A DNA stretch of 64,000 bases from Oopsacas minuta (taxonomy: Eukaryota; Porifera; Hexactinellida; Lyssacinosida; Leucopsacidae). The stretch lies in the NCBI GenBank assembly GCA_024704765.1, contig JAKMXF010000122.1, forward strand, positions 62,001-126,000. The letters are read 5' to 3'. Each line of letters starts with the position of its first letter. The stretch's first letter is position 1. The notes under the pieces were generated by a model, which worked only from the letters and a program-made list of their open reading frames with translations, did no database searches and was not told where the DNA came from. The position numbers and the translations under genes were made by a program. Of this stretch, positions 1 through 10,623 are shown one piece after another.

Positions 1-398
1 TAGAGGGTGTTCTTAATTATTTGGTAAAAATAAAGAGTGATAGAAAAGTTCTGGAACTGCCTTAATCTGGAAAATATTTCGGAATATGTTGGATATAATT
101 GGTGGTGGGAGAAATGGCACAAAATGCCAAATTGTGTCTGATCAAAAATTGTATACCAAGGTTCAATTCTACAGGCCGCAATGAACCCTTGACACCCACT
201 TTCAGCTCTTAATCATAAACGGTGTGGGTTGCAGAGCGGATACTGAGTTAAATAACTTCCCACTGCACAAAGATGAATACTCTTATACTAAAGAATAATC
301 GGCACACAAGAAAATGTCCAAATGTATAAATAATAAATATGAGGAGAAAAGACACATCAAAGAGAACAAATAATTCTGCCTGGAAACGAAGAGTCTCA

Positions 399-1298
399 TT
401 AAAATACTTGAATACAATGATGGACATTACGAGAGATAACAATTATTCTACAATGTGAGTCAACTGCGATTCCTTCAGGTAAATTAAAATGAGCCTTTCT
501 CTCTTCGTTGTCAAATATTCTGTGTATCAAATCTCCTGTATTGGAATAAATGAGTACACAATCGGCCCCACGATCTGTCATTAAAATGTTAAATTCCCTG
601 TCAAGAAAGAAATGCCAGGAATCAATCAACTGATTCCCTTCTCCACGAGTATAAAACTGTCGAATTAGTTGATGAGAGTAATCATAGAATCGAATATGAG
701 GGTCATCCTTCACCAACACCACGATACTATGTAACGTCAGCTTAATGTCTGAGGGACAACTAACTTTTTCAATATACGAATGAAATGAAAGATTGAAATT
801 TAAACATTGTATACGATTGTTCCAGTAATCACAAATGTATATAATATTCTGTTCTTTCGATACAGCAATTCCGGTTGGATAACGAAATTTCAATTCACCA
901 TATCCCCTTCCTCCGACAAATCCCATTAGTCTCCCGTCAGTAGAGTATACAGTGACAGAATCAGTATTTGAATGTGTAATATAAATTCTATTAACACCAA
1001 TGCATATGCTAGATGGTCCATCCATCCCCTCATTGAACTGGAATAAGAATTGTAAATTTTCACTAAAGACTTGAACTCGACTCTTTTCCTTGTCACAAAC
1101 ATAAACATCATTTGTTTGGTAATCAATGGCAATAGATTCTGGATAATTAAACTCAGCAGGTTTTGAAGGGGAACTTTGTCTGAGCACACCAGCTACAATT
1201 TTCGGATTTCCTACACTTTTATAAGTTACACTTCTCATTTTAAATGATCGAGCATCATTAGCAATTATCTCTTGTATATGATCTCCAAATTCATACAT
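399..1298 (-). CDS. NHL-repeat beta-propeller protein, single exon
   Basis: The 299-residue protein is built almost wholly of NHL-type blades. Repeated cores of the form 'P.(S/T)IA(I/V)D...N.IY(I/V)CD..N.R(I/V)Q' occur at about residues 50-95, 100-135, 140-185 and 265-299, with degenerate blades between, which fits a six-bladed propeller. NHL propellers bind protein or RNA; the partner here is unknown. No RING, B-box or coiled coil precedes the blades, so this is not a TRIM-NHL ligase as it stands. There is no signal peptide or membrane segment. I start at the ATG ending at 1298; an in-frame GTG just upstream is not a credible animal start. The frame is open to a TAA with no intron. Single-exon NHL proteins of this wording are, from memory, abundant in glass sponges. 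It could be a truncated member of a family with a longer N-terminus. Confidence 0.8.
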   Translation of the reverse strand: MYEFGDHIQEIIANDARSFKMRSVTYKSVGNPKIVAGVLRQSSPSKPAEFNYPESIAIDYQTNDVYVCDKEKSRVQVFSENLQFLFQFNEGMDGPSSICIGVNRIYITHSNTDSVTVYSTDGRLMGFVGGRGYGELKFRYPTGIAVSKEQNIIYICDYWNNRIQCLNFNLSFHSYIEKVSCPSDIKLTLHSIVVLVKDDPHIRFYDYSHQLIRQFYTRGEGNQLIDSWHFFLDREFNILMTDRGADCVLIYSNTGDLIHRIFDNEERKAHFNLPEGIAVDSHCRIIVISRNVHHCIQVF

Positions 1299-2270
1299 CA
1301 CTATTAGTAATCTTAAACTAAACTTGATTCATTGGACTATCTTTCATTATCAATTCTTAAATTCATCTACATACAAATATCTAAATTACATAAATAATTG
1401 CGATATAACAAATCAAGTACGAAATTTCATTTCAGGTGCGTTAGATACATTTTGAAGGGTCTGGATAGGCTAAATTCTCAAAATAAGTATTTATGGAATT
1501 TTAGTATTCTGAAACAATTACTTGAACATTATTCTGAGGTTTTAAATATTAACGAAATTTCTCTAAAAAGTGAGATATTGAAATACCACACATGAACCCT
1601 AATTTTATCCTAATGTTATGAAATAGATCAATGTAAAAAATTATTTGCTGGTGTCTACAGAGTCTGTTGAGCATACATTTTAATGTATGAATAGAATAAA
1701 CTTTCAAGAGAGGGAATCTATCTGATTGTCTTCTAAGTGATCTTAGCCTATAACAGATAACAGATATATAACTCAGAATTTGGATTCAAATGAGATGATT
1801 GAAGCGCTTGTTGCAAAAGAAAGAATAATACCATTAAAGAATTAAATGGATCTAGTATTTATTAAGAAATTGATTGCATTTATCATTTATCTTTGTTATG
1901 CCATCCTTTTTGTTCTCACTAGACTTCATTTTAGACAATTAACAATGCATCTTTCATTTTCGAATTAATATATGAAATAATATATATAAATTTTGTAAAA
2001 TATAAACACCGTCATGATTATTGGTTCATTCTTGAGTTAGAGTAGGGATCATGGATGAAACATATTATGAATATGCCAATATAACAATACAACCCGATAA
2101 TCGTTAAATTATTGTCAATCAGTAGAACCTATTTATACTATACGTACTTCCCATACCTTTTATATTTTAATACATTTTGATGTGATATATCTTACCAATG
2201 TCACGTAATCATGAATATACCCATATTTGGTCATTTTTATGATTACGCAATTAGCTTAAGAGATATCATG
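1299..2270. other. AT-rich intergenic stretch with a dispersed repeat
   Basis: No convincing gene. A 65-codon ORF at 1398-1595 has no recognisable motif. The segment 1955-2165 is repeated at 5236-5465. Confidence 0.5.
1955..2165 (+). repeat. Dispersed repeat, copy 1 (mate at 5236-5465)
   Basis: About 210 bp resembles 5236-5465 in the same orientation. Shared blocks include TTTCATTTTCGARTTAATRT, TTCATTCTTGAGTTA.AGTAG and CCTRTTTATACTATA. The copies are diverged, with small indels. Confidence 0.6.
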
Positions 2271-3436
2271 TCAAAGGGTATTAATAAAAAACTCTATTAC
2301 CAGTTTACCACATTGTAATGAAAAGAAGTTGTATTTGTTTACAGACTACAGTGAATTCATTAATTTAGTACCTGGGGAAAAAGGGGAAGACTAGCTCATA
2401 CATTCTTCGTGAAATGCAGGATATTTTCGGTCATGAATGTCCTTCGAAAGCCACCATATATAGATGGATCGAACGTTTTGATAATGGCGATGAGGACCTC
2501 CACGATGACCCCCGTTCAGGTCGTCCGACTTCCTCAAAAACCCGCAGTAATATCGAGAGGGTCCAAACAATTCTGGATGACAGACGAATAACCCTGCGAG
2601 AGTTAGAAGAGAGGGTAGGTATATCAAAAGCCACACTACACTCGATTATCACTGAAGATGTGGAAATGTCGAAGGTAACTGCGCGTTGGATCCCAAAAAC
2701 TTCTTTCAAAAGTACAAAAACGCGAAAGGGCCAGAGTTAACAAAGAATTACCTTCAAGATACAAGGCAGGGGAAGACTTTTTGGATCGTATAGTAACGGG
2801 GGATGAAACTTTGTTTATTATTATGAACCAGAGAGCAAAACTCAATCGAAGCAGTGGAAGAGACGTGATGAACCTGTACCCATCAAGGTAAAGGCCGCAA
2901 AATCAGCAGGGAAGAGAATGGCAACAGTATTTTGGGATACAGAAGGAATTATACACCTGGACTGGTTGCCTGAGATGACCACCATAAACAGTGATTATTA
3001 CCTTGACGAATTGAAAGAATTACGTCAAGCGATTAAACTTGAGAGGCGAGGCTAGTTGACACGGCGTATTGCTGCAATATGACAACGCAAGGCCCCATGT
3101 AAGCTCCAAGACAATGGCTGCAATTGACGACTTAGGGTTCGAATGCCTCCCCCATCCCTCGTATAGTCCAGACTTGGCTCCCAGTGACTACTGGCTGTTT
3201 GGAGAGATGAAGAGACCCTTTCGAGGGAAGAGATTTGAGGATTTCAAATGGGTGGGAAAATGGGATCCCTAAAGAATTCTATACCACTGGGCTGGAAAAG
3301 TTACCAGAACGATGAAAATGATGTAGAAAGTTAAAGGAAGAATTTATCGAAACATTTGATAATCAATTATGATAAGTATAGGTTTAATACATAAATTATG
3401 AAAAAAGTCTTGTTATTTATTGAACAACCCTTGTAA
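2271..3436 (+). pseudogene. Mariner-like transposon, degenerate transposase
   Basis: Conceptual translation from 2414 gives the N-terminal mariner helix-turn-helix, ending in DDPRSGRPTSS and a second HTH (ITLRELEERVGISKATLHSI). This is followed, after frameshifts and stops, by the catalytic motifs VTGDET, LLQYDNARPH (3069 on) and YSPDLAPSDYWLF. The order and spacing suit a DD34D mariner transposase of about 345 residues. The frame breaks near 2700, 2890 and 3050, so no functional protein is expected. The right end is TATTGAACAACCCTTGTA. The left end near 2271 (TCAAAGGGTATTAATAAAA) is a poor mirror of it, so the left boundary is approximate. It lies directly beside the long-inverted-repeat element starting at 3443. 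Confidence 0.85.
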
Positions 3437-3442
3437 GAAAGA

Positions 3443-4218
3443 GTATTGCATTATATAGACTAAGGCAAATGTTGACACTAGAATGTCTCTACCAGGATTG
3501 ATTGAATACCTCAATATTCACATAGGGATATCCTATTAGTCACGATAAATACAACTGGTACATTTTGCCTGAAAAAATATTATTTATACAATACTGGCAG
3601 AAATGATGTCATCTGCTCGCTTACTTAGCAATTATGTCAAATAAATGCTCTAATGATAAAACTCTGTAATAAGAAAATTAATCACTTATCGTCTCAAATT
3701 ACTACCATGGGATCGGAGGAATGTTGGCGCACAAAATCTCTAAAATTTGTCATGATAAAATTCTCAGGTTTCAGAGTTATAGGAGTAACATAGATGACAT
3801 ATTTTTGCCAATATTCTCCCATACAACTTGACAATTTTCAATGTTTATTTGACCAAAGCATGTTATAAACATATATTATATATCCCACTTCCGATACCCT
3901 GATAATACATTTTAATATGAAATCTATGATGATTATGACGTATTCTTGAAAATGACCATATTGATGACTGCGCAAAACTCTTCTTAGACATAATTGCTAA
4001 GTAAGCAAGTAGATGATGTCATTTCGGCCTGGAATACTTTGTGGATATACAATGTGTGCATTGTCAAATATCAATAATACATTTATTCTGGTAAAAATGC
4101 CAGTTTATTTGATAGTAACAATGATAGACTTTCCCTATGTGAATATTGAGGTACTCAATCAATCCCTGGTCCAGAATTTTTAGTGACCACCTTTGCCCTA
4201 GTGTATAGAATGCTATGG
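3443..4218. mobile_element. Foldback-like element with about 230-bp inverted arms, no ORF
   Basis: The left arm (3443-3675) and right arm (about 3985-4218) are inverted copies. Shared blocks include CCTCAATATTCACATAGGG, ATTGATTGA.TACC and GCTTACTTAGCAATTATGTC. The tips read (C/G)ACTA(A/G)GGCAA just inside an inverted GCATTNTATA. No coding potential is visible between the arms. Related tips occur at 7310, 38799 and 39926, and a right-arm fragment at 19390-19480, so this is a local repeat family. The middle (3883-3975) carries a further dispersed repeat also seen at 56478-56572. The transposon superfamily is not clear; the tips recall CACTA ends, but no target duplication was confirmed. Confidence 0.7.
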
Positions 4219-4453
4219 TAGGAGTTACTTTTGTAATTGATTTGGGAAGTAATTTCCCACAAAACTGAAAACTCAGAGACCAGAGCTCTCAGTTCGAAAG
4301 AGAGGACGGCCTAGCAGGAGCTAAAACTATGGCAACAAACCAATTAAGCGACCTAAATGGAACTAAAATGATTACTTCATGACATGCATTATCCAATTTT
4401 AATATACTATAAAACGTGATTAGTCTGGGTATATGCCATAGACTACTTGAATA
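4219..4453. other. Intergenic, nothing recognised
   Basis: I see no ORF, repeat or RNA gene in this AT-rich stretch. Confidence 0.4.
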
Positions 4454-4984
4454 CAGGGCCGTAGCCCCTGGTCAGGTTGGTCAAGTTAACCTGACTACTC
4501 AGTCAGGTTGGTCAGGTTGGTCAGGTTATGGTCGGGTTTCATCAAATTGTTAATTAACGGTATTTAACCAGTCCCGAGCATAGTAATGTAGTAAGCTCTT
4601 AGTTAACTAGCTTATTCTTGTTTTCTTTGCGGCATGCGTATGATCATATTTCGACCTACTATTGACCAGATCTCGACACGTAACTTCTATCTGAGATTGA
4701 TTTAGATCCTTCTTGCGTTCTGGATATACTTTTAACCCACCTCTGGACGAATATTTAAAAATATCATTGACTTAGAATTATAGCCCTGGCTAGAGTCACA
4801 CTTTTATATAATATATCAGGGCAGTCGCCATCGGTCCGGTTTGTCAGGTTTCAATCTTACCGATTTTGCTACCAAATTTTCCAATAATTCACCAACTGGT
4901 CAGTTGTACAAGTTAGCCTGACCACTTTGTCTTGTTTGTGCTGTATTCAACCGGACCACTTGTATTTTCATGGCTACAGCCCTG
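4454..4984. mobile_element. hAT-like non-autonomous element with GTCAGGTTG motif array
   Basis: The ends match as inverted repeats: CAGGGCCGTAGCC on the left and, reverse-complemented, CAGGGCTGTAGCC on the right. The CAGGG start is typical of hAT termini. The subterminal left part carries several copies of GTCAGGTTG in both orientations within about 60 bp (4478-4535). Related blocks appear near 44540-44570. No 8-bp target duplication was found, so the boundaries are tentative. Confidence 0.5.
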
Positions 4985-5235
4985 ACTGTAGGCTGCCAGC
5001 TCGTGTCCTGGAACTTGGGTCCATTGTTTTCTTAATCACCTACTCCGCTAAAGTTATACTACAAAATGTATTATTGTTAGCGGTCGAGGTATTTATATGA
5101 GTTTCTGTTTTGTAGAAACAGGGCATTTTTGCACGAAAAATTTATTGCGCATGTGTAGAACAACAAATATCAACAAGTGCATTCTAAAATTTCAGGAATG
5201 ATAGCTTGTAGTGGCCTATATAGCGTTAACTATTG

Positions 5236-5465
5236 AGATATTTCATTTTCGAGTTAATGTATGGAATGATTTCAGATAAATTTTTGTTTGAAATATAAAA
5301 ACTTTCATTATAAAGTCAGTCATTCTTGAGTTACAGTAGAGACTATGGGTGTGTATGACACATTTTTATAAATTTCCAAATATCAACCAATAATCTTTAA
5401 AATTATTCTCAAATCAGTAAGCCTGTTTATACTATATACCAACTTCACATACCCTTGTAATATAT
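5236..5465 (+). repeat. Dispersed repeat, copy 2 (mate at 1955-2165)
   Basis: Diverged direct copy of 1955-2165, lying in the region upstream of the tetraspanin start. It could contribute to that promoter, but nothing in the sequence shows this. Confidence 0.6.
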
Positions 5466-5714
5466 TACCAGATTTATCCTCTCGGATATAATCCTACTAT
5501 TATCTATATAGAGGAGTTTTTCTCAGAACCCTAGTGTCTTGATAGAAAATCTCAAGACCCTAAGGTTCTAGCCTACATATTCATTCCAGGGTCTTATATT
5601 TACTAATGTAAATTTATCTTTATAATTTCTACTATTAAACACAAGTTGTTTTTTTCTCTATAATCCAATCAAACACCACACCAGTTATCCAAATACCTTA
5701 GAATACTTGTTTAA

Positions 5715-7072
5715 ATGAGTTCTGGGGACGAGCTAAAAGAGATATCTTCAGATGAGGAGAAAGGCATGTACCCTACTCTACCTGAAACGAAAGATAGAGA
5801 CCCGTCACCAGTGGAGAAGCAGAAAGAAAATTTTGAAATCACTGAAGGCTCTTCAGAAGAGAAGGAACAACGCGAACAGCTTTCGAATATGAGAAAAATC
5901 AACTTACTTCGTGTTTCCATGATGGTGTACAATATCGTATTCTTAATATTGAGCGTCATAATCCTGATTACTGGTATTTACCTGCTTGTGTCGGGTGATG
6001 ACATTTCATTTTCTGGAACCAATTTTTTGTCAGGGAGCATCATCGTAATTATAGTTGGTGTCGTTGTGCTCGGTCTCAGTATATTGGGTTTCATTGCAGC
6101 TATTTTGCCATTCCATATCTTAATTTGGATCTACGCTCTACTAATGTTCTTGGTGTTTGCTGTTGAGATCGGAATTGGTGTATGGGGATTCGTTGTTAGA
6201 GATGACATAGTTTACAGTAAGTGAGTCCTAATTTGGGTGAACGTTATCTTTTGACTTTAGCCACATATTTTTTATTTCCTAAAACATTACACAGCTTCAA
6301 ATATTTACTTTTTACTAATTCTGCTTTCGGTTTTTATTAGTATCTGTTATCAATTTTAATTATTCCTGGATCGAAAAGTTTTACTCATTTGGCGAGATAA
6401 AATGTTGAATATCTATTGGTAAAAGTTAACCTGTCGATCAACAGTCTAGGCTACTAAAAAACTTTAAGTCCTAATATACGTTTAAATTATGAAAATTTGT
6501 AGCGAGGGAATATTCAGTTTGGTCACTTTCAACCAGCTTTAACCCTCAACCAATTCTCCTCTATTTAATAAATTTCAATATCCCTATATATATATACTAA
6601 AAATTTTGTTAAAATTTACTTTTTAGATCTCCGAGAAGAGTTTCAAGTGGGAATTTCGGTAGAATTTGGCAATGGTAACCAGCTATATGTTAGTAGCATT
6701 ATTGCAATCCAAGATGCATTCGACTGTTGCGGCTACTATGGTTACAGAGATTGGGACACCTCAAGTTATATCAATAATACTTTTTCCGGACAAAACTTCA
6801 TATCATACCCTAGGAGTTGCTGCGATGAAAATTTCTTCTCATTTGATGGAGATGAATACTGTAACGATACAACACTTTTGGCCATGAATATTCCTGGATG
6901 TCAGACTAAAATAAATGCGGTTGCACATGGTGTAGTGTTCGGTGTTGGAATAATTGGTGTGATTTTAGCCTTGATACAGACAGTAGGTATTCTGATAGCT
7001 CTCTTCCTCAGTTGCTACAAGTATAGATATCAAGATATTAAACTCAAGATGATTCCTAATTTCAAGAATTAA
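5715..7072 (+). CDS. Tetraspanin, two exons (5715-6216, 6627-7072)
   Basis: Four-span membrane scaffold protein of the tetraspanin family, expected at plasma or endosomal membranes organising partner proteins. Splicing joins exon 1, ending before GTAAGT at 6217, to exon 2 after the pyrimidine-rich TTTTTAG at 6626. Phase is kept and the product is 315 residues. Membrane segments lie at about residues 60-90, 100-125, 130-157 and 275-305. The large loop (about 158-270) has the diagnostic DCCG motif, then RSCC, a lone Cys in EYC, and PGC before the last span: six cysteines in the canonical order. Unusual is an acidic, lysine-rich cytoplasmic N-terminus of about 57 residues, longer than the usual 10-20. 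A second consensus donor, GTGAGT, lies four bases downstream at 6221, but using it would shift the frame. The exact subfamily is not assigned. Confidence 0.92.
6217..6626 (+). other. Intron of the tetraspanin gene
   Basis: A 410-bp AT-rich intron, GTAAGT to TTTTAG, phase 1. No insert is recognised inside it. Confidence 0.85.
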
Positions 7073-7309
7073 TGAATAACATTGGATAATGTATGGATAT
7101 TTTATATATTGTGGGTCCAAATTATAATACTGGTGAAGTAGATAGAGGTATTATATTGATTGTAAATTATGAATAGAGAGTATTTTTTGTTTTTTTCTAA
7201 ATTATCAGACTTGTTTTAATTCATCACAAGATTGCATAATGATGTAGTATATATGGGAGTGGGTATCATTATATCTGTATATATACACTGTAAAGAAAAG
7301 GGGATAGTC

Positions 7310-7352
7310 ATAGCATTTATATACACTAAGGCGATGTAGTCACTAAAAGTTT
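7310..7352. repeat. Solo tip of the (C/G)ACTARGGC repeat family
   Basis: CATAGCATTTATATACACTA followed by AGGCGATGTAGTCACTAAAA matches the right tip of the 3443-4218 element, read inward. No opposite arm was found nearby. Confidence 0.55.
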
Positions 7353-7624
7353 TCGGATTAAGGATTCACCAATATAATCTAATTAAATATTTTATGCTAG
7401 CGAGCTTCCCCTGCTAGGTCGCTGTGCGACAGCTTTGTCGCTCATTTCGTAGACTAATAAATACTACAAATAGAATAATGGCCGAGCAGCAAATAATTAA
7501 GAGAAGCCAGTTTTCTAAATTTTATCAAAGTTATATTCAAATTCTAGTGTAGCCCTCAAGGCTAAAAGTTAAGATTATATTAAATGCAGTCTTTGCGAAA
7601 TCAAGGTAAAAAGTTGGTGGAGGT

Positions 7625-8011
7625 CAGGGTTTGGGTCAATTACAATTATAATTGTGTAATTGTAATTTAATTGTAATTGATAATTTCAGGAGTCTTATAA
7701 TCGTAATTAATCGTAATTGATTTCCAATTTGGTGTAATAGTTCAATTATTTTTCAATTACATTTTTGGTTTTTCATGGGTGTGAAATGTTCCAATGAATT
7801 ATAAATTCTGTGTGTTCGTAAACACAAAGTTCCTATAAATATCTACAGTGTAATTGTAATTAATTGTAATTGGAGGGAAAAAATTGAAATGTAATTGTAA
7901 TTGGAACTTTTTCGTAGTTCTATAATTGTAATTAATTGTAATTGAACATTTTACTTGTCTTGTAATTGATTCGTAATTGTAATTGAACAAATGTAATTGA
8001 CCCCAACCCTG
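7625..8011. mobile_element. hAT MITE rich in AATTAC/GTAATT repeats
   Basis: Terminal inverted repeats begin CAGGGTTTGGGTCAATTACA on the left and CAGGGTTGGGGTCAATTACA on the right. They are flanked by GTGGAGGT and TCGGAGGT, an 8-bp hAT-type target duplication with 6 of 8 matching. The 387-bp body is a string of TAATTGTAATT-like units in both orientations, so it can fold extensively. It is non-coding; an ORF across it is a repeat artefact. Confidence 0.8.
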
Positions 8012-8376
8012 TCGGAGGTTCACTTTTCATTTTGCATATAAATTTCTAGTTTTGGAGCCACGGGCGCCTAAAGTTCAGAAATACATCAGAGATGACGTAA
8101 GCAGAAAAATGATAGTTGCTTCCTGATCGTGGGGCCTCAGAGCCAAAAGATACTTTGCATATGTCTAATAATCTTATCTCCCCTGGATATTTAGTCGGGG
8201 GTGTATTGTTGCATCCATGAAAATCTGAAAAGTGAGGATGACCCAACATTTTTGCACAAAGTGTCATAATTTAGCCTACTCCCAGGGCCTGTATTGAAAC
8301 TCATGAAACTAGTATTATATTATACAAATTTTTATACATCTGGGATTGATAGTTTGTCCATGTCACCCAAGTGTCT

Positions 8377-8388
8377 GGGGGGGGGGGG
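8377..8388 (+). repeat. Poly-G run
   Basis: Twelve consecutive G residues in otherwise AT-rich DNA. The length may be a sequencing artefact. Confidence 0.7.
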
Positions 8389-8414
8389 TGTCAATGAAGT
8401 TTGGGACCCGCTGT

Positions 8415-8851
8415 CAGGGTTGGGCTAAAGTATTTTTGCAAGTAACTTAAGTACAAGTAAAAGTACAGATAACATGTTTTTGTATCTAAGTGCAAGTAAA
8501 AAGTATATACAGTAGACTCTCGTTAATAAGTACACCAGGGGACTCCCAAAATTCGTACTCCTTATCTGGACTACGTATTATCCGAATTAATTTACATTGG
8601 AAATGCATCGAAGGGGCTGATAAAGTGTACAAATTGTACTCCTTATCCTGAGTTACGCCTTACTATGTTCGTATTAAGGAGACTCTACTGTATTGTTTGT
8701 TATGAGTATAGAGAAGAGACCTATTGGTATTATAATAGGTTCATTACTTGACTTGTCATTATTTGACAATAATATGCCATTTACTTTTCATGACAAATAG
8801 ACATGAAAATACTTAACTTTAAGTACTTTAGCAAAGTACTTAAACCAAAGG
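8415..8851. mobile_element. hAT-like MITE (CAGGGTTGGGCTAAAGTA), split by a nested MITE
   Basis: The left end CAGGGTTGGGCTAAAGTA leads into AAGTACAAGTAAAAGTAC units. Matching TAAGTACTTTAGCAAAGTAC units in inverted orientation end near 8851. A pogo-like MITE (8510-8690) sits inside. A related isolated left end starts at 9001. No target duplication was confirmed. Confidence 0.55.
8510..8690. mobile_element. Tc1/mariner-superfamily (pogo-like) MITE, 181 bp
   Basis: The inverted termini CAGTAGACTCTCGTTAATA and CAGTAGAGTCTCCTTAATAC are flanked by TA on both sides. No ORF. It is nested in the CAGGGTTGGG element. Confidence 0.8.
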
Positions 8852-9000
8852 TGGATACCTCACACCCAAATGTAAACTTTTATGTTAATCGGACTGTTGA
8901 ATTTCGCACTGGCGCCACAAACTGATCTAGAAACAATTTAGCTTTTTGATAGTACTGGTATGGTTTGGTCAACAGCAAAATGCTTACTGTCTACGGCTGG

Positions 9001-9130
9001 CAGGGTTGGGTTCCAGTATATTTTTATGAGTACTATACTTGTACTTGTACTATGGTTTTCTAAAACGAAGATACCGAAATTAAAAATTACTAAAGTTTAG
9101 TAATTTTTTTAGCTTACTACATCATTTACA
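9001..9130 (+). repeat. Solo end of a CAGGGTTGGG hAT-like MITE
   Basis: CAGGGTTGGGTTCCAGTATA followed by AGTACTATACTTGTACTTGT resembles the left end of the element at 8415. No right end is seen before the glutamine synthetase gene. Confidence 0.45.
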
Positions 9131-9312
9131 CGTTTTGTATAAGGAACTTTAACTCACAATTCAACCTGAAGTCCTTATTTTTCTGCCAATTAAGGCTGAA
9201 AGTTCCTTTTCAGTCATTATTTTCTTGTACTAGAAATATATGTTGCAACTTAGGACTTTATTATACGTATTAGAATTAGAAACCTCATATTAACATTCAG
9301 AAAAATTGCTTG

Positions 9313-10623
9313 ATGGCTACAAAACAGACTGAACTTGTACGATTGTTATTCTGTGATGCATCAGGTGGAAGAAGATGTCGGGTAATTCCTAAAGAAACAT
9401 ATATGACTTCTCAAGGAATTGGAATTACGAAAGCAGTGATGGGATTACCATCTTTTGAAGATGTGGTTGTGAAAAATGGTGGGGTTGATGCAGTAGGAGA
9501 AGTTCGACTGATTGGTGATCCTAACACCCTTGTAAGGTTACCCTGGAGTCAGTTTAGTTATTTTGCACTATGTAACATGTACACACATGATAAGAATATA
9601 TGGGAGCTATGTCCAAGGGGTGTACTGATGCAATCCATTGAACAATTTAAGAAGGAATTCCAACTAGAACTAGATGTAGGATATGAAATAGAATTCTTAC
9701 TAATCAACCAAGATGGTACTCCGCTAAACAATTATTTATACGGCTCATCTACTGCCTATGAAGAAGCCTCTGTCGTGATAGAAGAGATCTATCATTCTCT
9801 TCTAGAAATGGGAATTGAGGTTGATCAGCTACACAAAGAATCTGCTCCTGGACAATACGAGATAGTTCTACACTATGGGCCTGTATTGTCTTTATGTGAT
9901 AAGTTATTGTTAGCTAGAGAGGTTATAACTGCTATAGCATTACGACACAAACTTAAGGTCAGTTTTATTCCAAAGGCTTCAGTCACAGCAGCTGGTAACG
10001 GTAATCATGTACACGTGAGCTTTAGAAAGATTGGATTTCCCGAGAATGTATTCCCTGATACCAATGAAAAGTATGGTATATCGAAGTTAGGTCAGTTTTT
10101 CATGGCAGGTATCCTCAAACATTTACAAGTCCTCACCAATTTTACAGTGCCATCTCCTAACAGCTTTTCACGATTGAAACCAAGCTGTTGGAGTGGAGCA
10201 TTCGTGTGTTGGGGCCTGGATAACAGAGAGGCACCTGTCAGACTGACAAGTACTGGAGAGAATGGACAACCAACCAACTTTGAGCTGAAACTAATGGATG
10301 CTAGTGCGAACCCATACGTTGCTATGGCTGCTCTATTAACTTCCGGTATGGATGGGCTTAGAAGTCAGCTATCACTACCAGATCCCGTATGTATAGATCC
10401 AGCCGGGATAAAGGAGGAGGAGAGGAACAAGAAAGGAATTATAATGCTTCCCCAAACGATTGGAGAAGCTGTGAAGATGTTGGAAAAAGGAGAAGGTGAT
10501 ATTTTCCGCGAGGCACTTGGACCAGCATTGGTGAAACTATGGATTGCAGTAAGGAAAAGAGAAGGTGAAGTATTTGATGAACGTTTTGAACTTCAAATAA
10601 CTGAGCTCTTCTACAAATTCTAA
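9313..10623 (+). CDS. Class-I-like glutamine synthetase family protein (FluG/lengsin type), single exon
   Basis: A 436-residue protein with the glutamine synthetase fold: a short N-terminal beta-grasp part (about 1-100) and a C-terminal catalytic domain. Visible active-site motifs are GYEIEF (123-128), APGQYE (178-183), the nucleotide/metal motif GNGNHVHVS (228-236), an arginine-rich segment ending NREAPVR (304-310) and FELKLMDASANPY (323-335). In enzymes of this fold these bind Mg/Mn, glutamate and ATP for ligation of ammonia. Closest in style to the prokaryote-like GSI/FluG C-terminal domain and animal lengsin, not to the ordinary 370-residue animal GSII. The key residues look intact, so catalysis is plausible, but the substrate could be another amine. 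The ATG at 9313 is the first in frame. No intron is seen. A mariner inserted four bases after the stop codon, so its 3' UTR is transposon-derived. Confidence 0.88.
   Translation: MATKQTELVRLLFCDASGGRRCRVIPKETYMTSQGIGITKAVMGLPSFEDVVVKNGGVDAVGEVRLIGDPNTLVRLPWSQFSYFALCNMYTHDKNIWELCPRGVLMQSIEQFKKEFQLELDVGYEIEFLLINQDGTPLNNYLYGSSTAYEEASVVIEEIYHSLLEMGIEVDQLHKESAPGQYEIVLHYGPVLSLCDKLLLAREVITAIALRHKLKVSFIPKASVTAAGNGNHVHVSFRKIGFPENVFPDTNEKYGISKLGQFFMAGILKHLQVLTNFTVPSPNSFSRLKPSCWSGAFVCWGLDNREAPVRLTSTGENGQPTNFELKLMDASANPYVAMAALLTSGMDGLRSQLSLPDPVCIDPAGIKEEERNKKGIIMLPQTIGEAVKMLEKGEGDIFREALGPALVKLWIAVRKREGEVFDERFELQITELFYKF

Noticed and set aside
7625-8011. Simple tandem (AATTAC)n satellite
   Set aside because: CAGGG inverted ends and an 8-bp flanking duplication show a MITE instead.
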